A DNA stretch of 8,979 nt from Candidatus Eiseniibacteriota bacterium (GTDB taxonomy: Bacteria; Arandabacterota; Arandabacteria; Arandabacterales; Arandabacteraceae), in the NCBI GenBank assembly GCA_030622265.1, contig JAUXGG010000043.1, positions 1 through 8,979 on the forward strand, in the 5' to 3' direction. Position numbers and translations under genes: made by a program. Shown in pieces: positions 1 through 8,979 of the stretch (its first letter is position 1; every line of letters starts with the position of its first letter). A model generated the notes under the pieces. The model was not told the DNA's origin, did no database searches, and saw only the letters and a list, made by a program, of their open reading frames with translations.

Positions 1-4247
<4,247 letters not shown>

Positions 4248-4253
4248 GCCCTT

Positions 4254-4259
4254 CCCTCC
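4254..4259 (-). promoter_or_regulatory. Ribosome-binding site of polX (decides TTG start)
   Basis: Read on the minus strand this is GGAGGG, 6 bases before the TTG at 4247-4245. The strong site and the conserved N-terminus (DNIDVARIFDEIADILELK) favour this TTG. Confidence 0.8.
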
Positions 4260-4266
4260 ACAAACA

Positions 4267-4296
4267 AGCGTATTGCAGCTTGCCCCTCCGCGTCAA
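4267..4296 (-). promoter_or_regulatory. Candidate sigma70-type promoter for polX-ligA-DUF72
   Basis: On the minus strand TTGACG (complement of 4291-4296) matches the -35 consensus at five of six bases. It is followed after 18 bases by TACGCT (4267-4272), a weak -10. It lies 20-49 bases before the polX start, which fits. The -10 is poor, so this is tentative. Confidence 0.35.
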
Positions 4297-4352
4297 ATGC
4301 AAAAGCCGGGGGGCGGAGCGGAAAATCGTGATTCGCTCTTCGCGCACAGCTA

Positions 4353-4387
4353 TTGTGTTGTGCTCCCGGCGCCTTTCTTAGTATAGA
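4353..4387 (+). promoter_or_regulatory. Possible promoter of the M50 protease gene
   Basis: The stretch contains TTGTGT/TTGTGC (4353-4363) and, 18 bases after TTGTGC, TATAGA (4382-4387); an alternative -10 is TAGTAT (4379-4384). If TATAGA is used, transcription would begin almost at the ribosome-binding site (4394-4399), leaving a very short leader, so the assignment is weak. The divergent gap between polX (4247) and this gene (4405) is 157 bases and must hold promoters for both directions. I see no other clear operator in it. Confidence 0.3.
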
Positions 4388-4393
4388 TGAAAC

Positions 4394-4399
4394 AGGAGG
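4394..4399 (+). promoter_or_regulatory. Ribosome-binding site of the M50 protease (decides start)
   Basis: AGGAGG lies 5 bases before the ATG at 4405-4407. An in-frame ATG at 4387 has no such site and would place this sequence inside the coding region. The start is therefore taken as 4405. Confidence 0.85.
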
Positions 4400-4404
4400 G
4401 AAGC

Positions 4405-5532
4405 ATGCTAAGAACCAATTTCCGGCTCTTCAGGGTTTTCGGCATACCGATCGAGATCAATGTCTCCTGGTTCATCATCTTCGGGCTGGTTTCCTGGAGT
4501 CTTGTCTCCCTCTATTTCCCGACCCACTATCCGTCGTTCTCTGTGACAACCCACTGGGTGATGGGCCTTGTGGCGGCCCTGCTGCTCTTCGTCTCGGTCG
4601 TTCTCCACGAGCTCGGGCATTCCTATGTGGCCAAGACCCATGGTGTCCCGATCAAGTGCATAACCCTCTTCCTTTTCGGCGGGGTGTCGCAACTCACGAA
4701 GGAATCGTCCGATCCCGTGACCGAGATCAAGATCGCCATCGCGGGACCTGCCGTGAGCTATGTGCTCATGATGGTGTTCTTCGCCCTTTACTATCTCGTC
4801 TCGCAAAGCGGGAGCCCGGAGGGTGTCGCCCCGGTGCTGAGGTACCTTGCGTATGTGAACGGCATCCTCGGTACCTTCAACCTGATCCCCGGCTTCCCCC
4901 TGGACGGCGGAAGACTCTTACGCGCCTTTCTCTGGAAGGTGAGCGGCGATCTGCGGCGGGCCACCTACATCGCCAGCAAGGTGGGTGGCATTGTCGGCAT
5001 AGTCTTCATCGTGCTCGGTTTTCTGCTGGTCTTTAGGGGTGCCTTCATCGGCGGGCTCTGGCTGGTCTTGATAGGCTTTTTCCTCAGGCAGGCCGCCGGG
5101 GCAAGCTATCTACAGGTCGTGATCGACAGCACTCTCAAAGGTGTGACGGTCGGGGACATAATGAAGCCGGACGTGGTCACGGTCTCAGAGGATCTTTCGA
5201 TCCAGAGCCTGGTGGACGACTACTTCTTCAAGTACCACTTCGACTGTTTCCCGGTGAGCGACGAGGGAAGGCTGAAGGGGCTGATCACCGTTAATGAGCT
5301 CAAGGACCTTCCGAGAGCGAAGTGGCAGGAAACCCGGGTCGGCGATGTTATGCAGCCGGACAGCCAGCGCATCAGGGCCCATGTCGATGAGGAAGCCTCA
5401 CAGGTCTTGAAACGCGTAATCCGCGACAGGTGCGGGAAGCTCCCCGTGGTGAGCGGCGACCGGATCGTCGGCATCATCACGCGGCGGGGCATAATGGAAG
5501 CCCTCAAGGTCTTCTCCGACTTAAGCCACTAG
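4405..5532 (+). CDS. M50/site-2 protease-family membrane metalloprotease with two CBS domains
   Basis: The 375-aa protein is a polytopic zinc protease of the S2P (M50) family, which cuts substrates within the membrane. The zinc motif HELGH is at 68-72 in a hydrophobic helix. The third-ligand region reads NLIPGFPLDGGR (159-170), with Asp167 as the expected ligand. About six membrane segments are visible (near 18-38, 50-75, 108-132, 144-166, 194-215 and 217-231). Two CBS domains follow (about 244-302 and 310-370), each opening with a VGDIMKP/VGDVMQP-type sequence; in this family they are thought to bind adenine nucleotides and tune activity. The catalytic residues look intact. It is divergent from polX and convergent with the sigma/anti-sigma operon, so it is probably its own transcription unit. 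The substrate cannot be told from sequence. Confidence 0.93.
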   Translation: MLRTNFRLFRVFGIPIEINVSWFIIFGLVSWSLVSLYFPTHYPSFSVTTHWVMGLVAALLLFVSVVLHELGHSYVAKTHGVPIKCITLFLFGGVSQLTKESSDPVTEIKIAIAGPAVSYVLMMVFFALYYLVSQSGSPEGVAPVLRYLAYVNGILGTFNLIPGFPLDGGRLLRAFLWKVSGDLRRATYIASKVGGIVGIVFIVLGFLLVFRGAFIGGLWLVLIGFFLRQAAGASYLQVVIDSTLKGVTVGDIMKPDVVTVSEDLSIQSLVDDYFFKYHFDCFPVSDEGRLKGLITVNELKDLPRAKWQETRVGDVMQPDSQRIRAHVDEEASQVLKRVIRDRCGKLPVVSGDRIVGIITRRGIMEALKVFSDLSH

Positions 5533-5572
5533 CATCCCGCCCGGGAGAAAGTCTTACCTGATTCCCGACCGG
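5533..5572. other. Convergent intergenic gap with a short direct repeat; no clear terminator
   Basis: This 40-base gap separates the stops of the M50 protease (plus) and the anti-sigma gene (minus). The only palindrome is TCCC-GCCC-GGGA, a 4-bp stem without a T-run, which is too weak to call a terminator. TACCTGATTCC (5555-5565) is nearly repeated as TACCTGATTTCC at 5574-5585, where it forms the last codons and stop of the anti-sigma gene. This may be a small duplication at the gene end. Confidence 0.5.
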
Positions 5573-6193
5573 CTACCTGATTTCCAGATCAATGCTTCCG
5601 ATGCCTTCGATGTCGACCCGGAACAGGCCCCGGGTGACGGGGGAGAAGGTTGTCTTGCCATTATGGCTGTACTTGGTCTCGCATGTTCCGGGTGCGTAAA
5701 ACTGCGTCTTCACGCCGTCGGGTGCATCCGAGGTTGCTTCCTCGATAATACTGAGCGCGGGTCTGACCTCATCCGCTCTCGCCTTCAACTCGACGGTAAC
5801 GAGGAAGCCTGAGATGGATCTTGCGATCCTGGGACTGAGCGCCTTGCTGCCGGTTCCCCGGACGGCGGCGGTCGAGGGCATGCGCGGGGTCAGCAGGTCG
5901 CCGGTGGTTTCCAGGATCCGGCATATCCCGTTCTTAAGGACGGCGACTATGTTGAATTCGCCGTGGGCGTGGGTGTGGAGGGCGATCAGACTCTCAGCCC
6001 GGGCGAGAGCGCTCTCGGGAATGGGTTTACCCATCCCGGCTTCGGGACTCACCAGCTCCTTGAGCTCGGCCACATTGTGAAGGCATATCGGGCAAGCGGC
6101 CAGGTGAGCTTCGATCTTCCGGCGCATGCCGTCGCCGACGATCCCGTCCACGTAGGAGGTCATCTCCTCATCTGTAAGGCATCTGTTCTTCAT
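5573..6193 (-). CDS. Putative zinc-finger anti-sigma factor (zf-HC2 type), soluble
   Basis: This 206-aa protein follows the ECF sigma gene by 28 bases and is most likely its anti-sigma factor. The N-terminus has the zinc-binding anti-sigma signature H30-x3-C34-x2-C37 (HLAACPIC) within a helical domain (about 5-50), the part that in this family clamps sigma regions 2 and 4. No membrane segment is visible, so it should be cytoplasmic. A linker with a histidine cluster (HTHAH, 73-77) leads to a beta-rich C-terminal domain (about 128-206, ending VDIEGIGSIDLEIR) that I cannot assign. The start is ATG at 6191-6193, with AGGG 7 bases upstream. The longer open frame to 6307 runs into the sigma gene and encodes unlikely sequence. 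Signal sensing through the His cluster or C-terminal domain is inference. Confidence 0.85.
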   Translation of the reverse strand: MKNRCLTDEEMTSYVDGIVGDGMRRKIEAHLAACPICLHNVAELKELVSPEAGMGKPIPESALARAESLIALHTHAHGEFNIVAVLKNGICRILETTGDLLTPRMPSTAAVRGTGSKALSPRIARSISGFLVTVELKARADEVRPALSIIEEATSDAPDGVKTQFYAPGTCETKYSHNGKTTFSPVTRGLFRVDIEGIGSIDLEIR

Positions 6194-6221
6194 TTCTGTA
6201 CCCTGTATAGTATGACGCCGA

Positions 6222-6797
6222 TCAAGTCGTTTTCCGGACAAGGGTCCGCAGCTTCTTAAGGGCCCTGGACTTCCGGGCGGAGACCGCATCAACGGAGAGG
6301 TCCACAAGCACGCCGATCTCCTTTTCTTTCATACCTTCGATATAGTACAACTTCAATATCAATCTATCCTTGTGGGGAACCATGTCGAGGGCCTCACCCA
6401 CCGTGAGCCGGACTTCCATGTCATGATCCAGGTCCAGGCCATCCGCGAGGATGTCCTCCAGCTTCGAGTCCTCATCTATGGGAGCATCCAGCGAGATATT
6501 GGGTTTCCGCTTCAAGCCCCTGAGGTAGTCGTATGTCTTGTTACGCGCTACGCTGACCAGCCAGGTCGAGAGCTTCGAGTTCCATTTGAACTTACGCAGC
6601 GCCGCGCAGTCATTCTTGAGGAGCTTCTCGATTACCGAGGCGAAGATGTCGTCCGCCACTTCGGGCTCGTGGATCGAGAACTTGCCCAGGAGATTGAGGA
6701 TGACGCCATAGATGCAGCGGTCATATGACTTGATGAAATGCTTCCATGCCATTTCATCCTTGGCGATGCATCCCTGCAGTAGTTCTCTTTCTTCCAT
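6222..6797 (-). CDS. ECF-type RNA polymerase sigma factor
   Basis: The 191-aa protein has the two-domain layout of an extracytoplasmic-function sigma factor, which directs RNA polymerase to alternative promoters. Region 2 covers about 25-97, including VADDIFASVIEKLL and the -10 recognition part STWLVSVARNKTYDYLRG (77-94). A linker rich in acidic residues follows (104-127). Region 4 (about 130-187) has a helix-turn-helix with KEKEIGVLVDLSVDAVSARKSRALKKL for -35 contact. The ATG start at 6795-6797 gives the typical N-terminus EERELLQGCIAKDEMAWKHF. No good ribosome-binding site is seen, so translation may rely on the upstream gene, which ends 15 bases before. An internal ATG at residue 15 has a better upstream AAGGA but would remove conserved sequence. 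The anti-sigma gene follows directly. The group within the ECF family and the target promoters are not determinable here. Confidence 0.93.
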   Translation of the reverse strand: MEERELLQGCIAKDEMAWKHFIKSYDRCIYGVILNLLGKFSIHEPEVADDIFASVIEKLLKNDCAALRKFKWNSKLSTWLVSVARNKTYDYLRGLKRKPNISLDAPIDEDSKLEDILADGLDLDHDMEVRLTVGEALDMVPHKDRLILKLYYIEGMKEKEIGVLVDLSVDAVSARKSRALKKLRTLVRKTT

Positions 6798-6812
6798 ATC
6801 AGCGTACGACGT

Positions 6813-7382
6813 TCAGTCCAACACGAAGGGGAGGGTGGCCAGCACCGCCACGACCGGGACTATTATCAGCCACCAGTTGAAGCCTTCATCCTCTTCGGTT
6901 TCAGTTTCGGTTTCAATGAGCGCCCTGATGTTCCCGTTCAGGGATTCTCCACCCCCGTAGATGGTCTCAAGGACCTCGCCGTCCGTATCCATCAGAACAA
7001 GGGCGGGCAGAACCCTCTCCTCCAGGATGCTCCCGAACACGCTCTCTCGGGCATCTATGAAGACGGGAACGCGGATATCGAGATCAAGCACGGTCTCCCT
7101 GATTTCGGGAGGGCGGCCTATCAGCACGATCACAGGCCGGACCCCCTCATCCCTGATCATGCCTGCCTTGCTGTCGAAATACACGACGCCTTCGCGGCAG
7201 GTGGCAAGGCCCGGATCGCATACAAGGAGCAGGGTCATATGGCCATCGCAGACCCTTGAAAGATCGACCGGGGCATCCCAGAGGTCGGTTAGCGCCGGAG
7301 CGGGAGCGGCGAAGCAAAGCGCAGCCGTCATCAGCAGTGTTAAGGCAAGAAGCGTAGCCCTGAAAAGTAGGAGAGAACTCAT
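6813..7382 (-). CDS. Secreted, membrane-anchored thioredoxin-fold protein with degenerate active site
   Basis: The 189-aa protein starts at ATG 7380-7382, overlapping the CHAT stop (ATGA) with GGTGAG 6 bases upstream. The frame is open to 7442 but that extension lies within CHAT. Residues 1-30 form a signal peptide (hydrophobic 5-23, then AAPAPA). The domain at about 38-155 looks like a thioredoxin/redoxin fold: a core strand MTLLLVC (49-55), then LATCREG where redoxins have CxxCREE, and LPALVLMDTDGEVLE (125-139) matching the cis-proline strand pair. The first catalytic Cys is replaced by Leu; Cys62 aligns with the second. Cys55 and Cys45 are nearby. An acidic ETETETEEDE linker (158-167) and a C-terminal membrane span (169-188) follow. 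It probably sits on the outer face of the inner membrane. Its role may be structural or sensory rather than reductase; this is inference. Confidence 0.75.
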   Translation of the reverse strand: MSSLLLFRATLLALTLLMTAALCFAAPAPALTDLWDAPVDLSRVCDGHMTLLLVCDPGLATCREGVVYFDSKAGMIRDEGVRPVIVLIGRPPEIRETVLDLDIRVPVFIDARESVFGSILEERVLPALVLMDTDGEVLETIYGGGESLNGNIRALIETETETEEDEGFNWWLIIVPVVAVLATLPFVLD

Positions 7383-8791
7383 CGCATTCTCACCAGGTTT
7401 GGTTCCAGGACGGTCTTTTCTGATTCTCTTACCTCTATCCATGCTTCCCAGCGCCGGTATCCCTGCCTCCGGAGGATGATGTGATGATTCCCGGCGGCGA
7501 CCTCCACCGTTGAGGGCGTCATGCCTCTTGCTTCCCCGTCAATGAGGATCGCCGCATCGGCCGGTATCGACTCGACCACAAGATATCCTACTGGAATCCC
7601 GGAAGGCGTTCCAAGGTTTTCTTTGCCCATGGTGGCGGGGAAGAGGAGGGCGGCGAGCAGCACCAGCACACCGAGAACGGTGGCCAGGGTGTGAAGCCTG
7701 CCTCCGCGATCGGCCGGGGCGGCATCGAGGTCCTCGAGACTAAGTCTCGGATCGCCATAGAGGGTGTAGGCCGCCCAGGAGAGCGCGTGCAGCCCGAAGG
7801 TTTCGGCCAGGTCGGTGCGCGCCCTGCGGAGAGCGTGCCCGAAGGTTTCCCCCTCGAAGAGATGCGTGTAAAAGCGTGACGCCAGCCGTGTCGCAGCTGC
7901 GCTCTTAACATCCCAGAGGGATGCGACACAGGCTCTCGTGCCCCTCCCCAGCAGAGTCTCGATGAGTCCGAGAGCACCCTTCCACGCGAGCCAGGGAACC
8001 GGTGTGCACATATTGAGGAAGGCCAGCGCCGGCGGGTCCTTCAGGCCTGCGAGAGCTTCACCGCCCAGCACTCTCCTCCCCCCGAGTTTGATCCCGGCGG
8101 CGGCATCTTCCTCGGTCGCGACCCCGTGACCCGTGAAGTGGAAGACCGTGGTTCCGGGCAGGTGAGTCAGGATAGATTGCCGTGTGACCTCCGCGCCCTG
8201 CTGGATCATAAGGGAGAACCCGGCGGACCGGGTGAAGATCTGCCGGAGCTCCCGGATCTCCTGTTCGACATCATCGTGGATTACAGGGTCGTTCGATGGG
8301 TCTCCCGCGATAAAGACCCGGTAGGGAGGAGTGCGCTCCCCGGCCGGCTGCCTCGGTGTGTCCTCGGCATAGATAACCCTTCCCATGGCCATCCTCGTCG
8401 ACAGGAACTCCGTGCCGTCAAACATCAACTCCACGGGGATGTAGGCTAGTGACCGGTCGATCTTGAATATGATGTAGCGGGTGTGTTCGGGGGCGGCCGA
8501 TATCTCGCCGATGCGGTCTCCCTCTTCCTTTAAGAGCTCCTGGAAAAGGGCGAGCCCCAGGTCCTTAAGATGCCGGGTGGTCTCGGCCTGCTGTCTCTCA
8601 AGTGCGGCCTCGGAAGCCGGCAGGGTACCAGAGTCCTCGATGACCTCGCTTAAGTCCCGGCATATGGCGTCCAGGACCTCACGGTCGGCGAACCATCTCT
8701 TCCTGAGGGCGGTGGCCTCGGAGGCGTACTGGGCGCTTAGCGCAATCCGGGTCTCCGATGCCGGAATTATCTCTATTTCTACCGGTCCCAT
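7379..8791 (-). CDS. CHAT-domain (caspase-like) protease with transmembrane segment and C-terminal PEGA domain
   Basis: The 470-aa protein has three parts. The N-terminal region (1-100) is helical and of unknown function. A CHAT domain (about 104-350) carries IPVELMFDG (118-126), YRVFIAGDP (157-165), the catalytic His222 in FHFTGHG (217-223), the catalytic Cys262 in LAFLNMC (256-262), VASLWDV (289-295), FGHALRRAR (317-325) and SWAAYTLYGDP (338-348). CHAT domains are caspase-related cysteine proteases, and the dyad is intact. Next comes one hydrophobic helix (367-387) flanked by Arg on its N side, then a PEGA domain (402-467; VESIPADAAILIDGEARGMTP, HHIILRRQGYRRW). The charge pattern suggests the protease is cytoplasmic and PEGA lies outside. 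The ATG at 8789-8791 has AGAGGA 5 bases upstream. It is the first gene of a four-gene operon ending in sigma and anti-sigma. The substrate is unknown. Confidence 0.92.
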   Translation of the reverse strand: MGPVEIEIIPASETRIALSAQYASEATALRKRWFADREVLDAICRDLSEVIEDSGTLPASEAALERQQAETTRHLKDLGLALFQELLKEEGDRIGEISAAPEHTRYIIFKIDRSLAYIPVELMFDGTEFLSTRMAMGRVIYAEDTPRQPAGERTPPYRVFIAGDPSNDPVIHDDVEQEIRELRQIFTRSAGFSLMIQQGAEVTRQSILTHLPGTTVFHFTGHGVATEEDAAAGIKLGGRRVLGGEALAGLKDPPALAFLNMCTPVPWLAWKGALGLIETLLGRGTRACVASLWDVKSAAATRLASRFYTHLFEGETFGHALRRARTDLAETFGLHALSWAAYTLYGDPRLSLEDLDAAPADRGGRLHTLATVLGVLVLLAALLFPATMGKENLGTPSGIPVGYLVVESIPADAAILIDGEARGMTPSTVEVAAGNHHIILRRQGYRRWEAWIEVRESEKTVLEPNLVRMR

Positions 8792-8796
8792 GGCAA

Positions 8797-8802
8797 TCCT
8801 CT
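8797..8802 (-). promoter_or_regulatory. Ribosome-binding site of the CHAT gene
   Basis: On the minus strand this reads AGAGGA, 5 bases before the ATG at 8791-8789. No other in-frame start with comparable support lies nearby. Confidence 0.7.
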
Positions 8803-8818
8803 TCTATGAATCATACGC

Positions 8819-8824
8819 ATATTA
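8819..8824 (-). promoter_or_regulatory. Possible -10 element of the CHAT operon
   Basis: TAATAT on the minus strand is a good -10 match 27 bases before the CHAT start. No convincing TTGACA-like -35 lies 16-18 bases upstream; the spacer region is GC-rich and contains GGCGCC (8834-8839). An ECF-type promoter read by the operon's own sigma is possible but cannot be identified from one copy. Confidence 0.3.
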
Positions 8825-8851
8825 GCACACTCCGGCGCCAGCTCCCCAGCC

Positions 8852-8926
8852 CAAATTCACCACCGCGGGGTCAGGTACCGGTTTGTGACTTCACAAACCG
8901 GTACCTGACCCCAACTTGTGAATTTG
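8852..8926. repeat. Long inverted repeat (hairpin), REP/MITE-like
   Basis: The inner arms, 8867-8888 and 8891-8912, are perfect 22-base inverted copies (GGGGTCAGGTACCGG... and ...CCGGTACCTGACCCC) separated by two bases. The outer arms CAAATTCAC (8852-8860) and GTGAATTTG (8918-8926) are also perfect complements, separated from the inner arms by unmatched stretches of 6 and 5 bases. As RNA or single-stranded DNA it would form a very stable stem. It lies about 60 bases upstream of the CHAT start. It could be a small mobile palindrome of the kind mobilised by REP-associated (Y1) transposases, or a bidirectional terminator. No transposase is visible in the window. Confidence 0.9.
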
Positions 8927-8941
8927 CCGGCAGACTCACCC

Positions 8942-8969
8942 CTCACAATCGGCCGCTCACAATCGGCCC
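8942..8969. repeat. 14-base tandem duplication
   Basis: CTCACAATCGGCC occurs at 8942-8954 and again at 8956-8968, giving two 14-base units that differ only in their last base (G, then C). It sits 15 bases right of the inverted repeat. The window ends soon after, so a longer array to the right cannot be ruled out. No gene is visible in 8792-8979. Confidence 0.85.
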
Positions 8970-8979
8970 GTCGTGTATC

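Noticed and set aside
4353..5036. Plus-strand open frame overlapping the M50 gene in another frame
   Set aside because: The translation is rich in Arg, Pro and Cys with no motif, while the other frame encodes an intact HELGH protease.
5533..5548. Terminator hairpin after the M50 gene (TCCC-GCCC-GGGA)
   Set aside because: A 4-bp stem without a T-run is too weak to support.
6194..6307. Extended start of the anti-sigma gene at 6307
   Set aside because: It would overlap the sigma gene by 86 bases and add 38 residues with no anti-sigma character. The ATG at 6193 has AGGG at good spacing and leads straight into the zinc domain.
6857..6915. Lipoprotein signal or repeat-domain call for the thioredoxin-like protein
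   Set aside because: The only Cys near the signal peptide end is preceded by Leu, not Gly or Ala, so no lipobox. The ET repeat is just three hexamer units in an acidic linker.
7383..7442. Extended start of the thioredoxin-like gene at 7442
   Set aside because: The added 20 residues would put charged sequence before the signal peptide. The ATG at 7382 overlaps the CHAT stop and has a ribosome-binding site.
5573..8791. A type III-E CRISPR (gRAMP/Csx29) locus
   Set aside because: The CHAT protein has a membrane span and PEGA instead of TPR repeats, and no CRISPR array, effector or Csx30-like gene is visible. Only the protease-sigma logic is shared.

Overview
The window is bacterial DNA of roughly 60% GC by eye. 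It is densely coding, with overlapping stop/start codons, GTG and TTG starts and Shine-Dalgarno sites. Lineage cannot be fixed from this sequence. The gene set (PolX with a PHP domain, an NAD-dependent ligase, an S2P protease with CBS domains, an ECF sigma/zinc anti-sigma pair, a CHAT protease) suits a Gram-negative, environmental, deltaproteobacterial-like or candidate-phylum genome. That placement is inference.

Left half (1-4247, minus strand): a tight repair-type operon transcribed right to left. It runs polX (TTG start), ligA (GTG start, 4-base overlap with polX) and a DUF72/YecE-family gene that runs off the left edge (start at 518, inside the end of ligA). PolX could fill gaps and process ends, and LigA could seal them. 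DUF72 is an uncharacterised TIM-barrel family.

Middle (4248-5532): a short divergent promoter region, then a plus-strand membrane metalloprotease of the M50/site-2 protease family with two C-terminal CBS domains. It ends 40 bases from the convergent right-hand operon.

Right half (5573-8791, minus strand): a compact four-gene operon and the most interesting part of the window. In transcription order it encodes (1) a CHAT caspase-like protease with an intact His/Cys dyad, one membrane span and a PEGA domain beyond the membrane; (2) a secreted, C-terminally anchored thioredoxin-fold protein whose CxxC site has decayed; (3) an ECF sigma factor; (4) a soluble zinc-finger anti-sigma factor with a histidine cluster and a beta-rich C-terminal domain. 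The arrangement suggests an envelope-sensing protease that controls a sigma factor. It resembles in logic the CHAT protease/anti-sigma/sigma relay of type III-E CRISPR systems, but no CRISPR component is visible here.

Right edge (8792-8979): no gene. It holds a candidate promoter and ribosome-binding site for the CHAT operon, a long near-perfect inverted repeat (arms of 22 bases around 2 bases, plus an outer 9-base pair of arms), and a 14-base tandem duplication. The hexamer CTTAAG is also strikingly frequent across the window.
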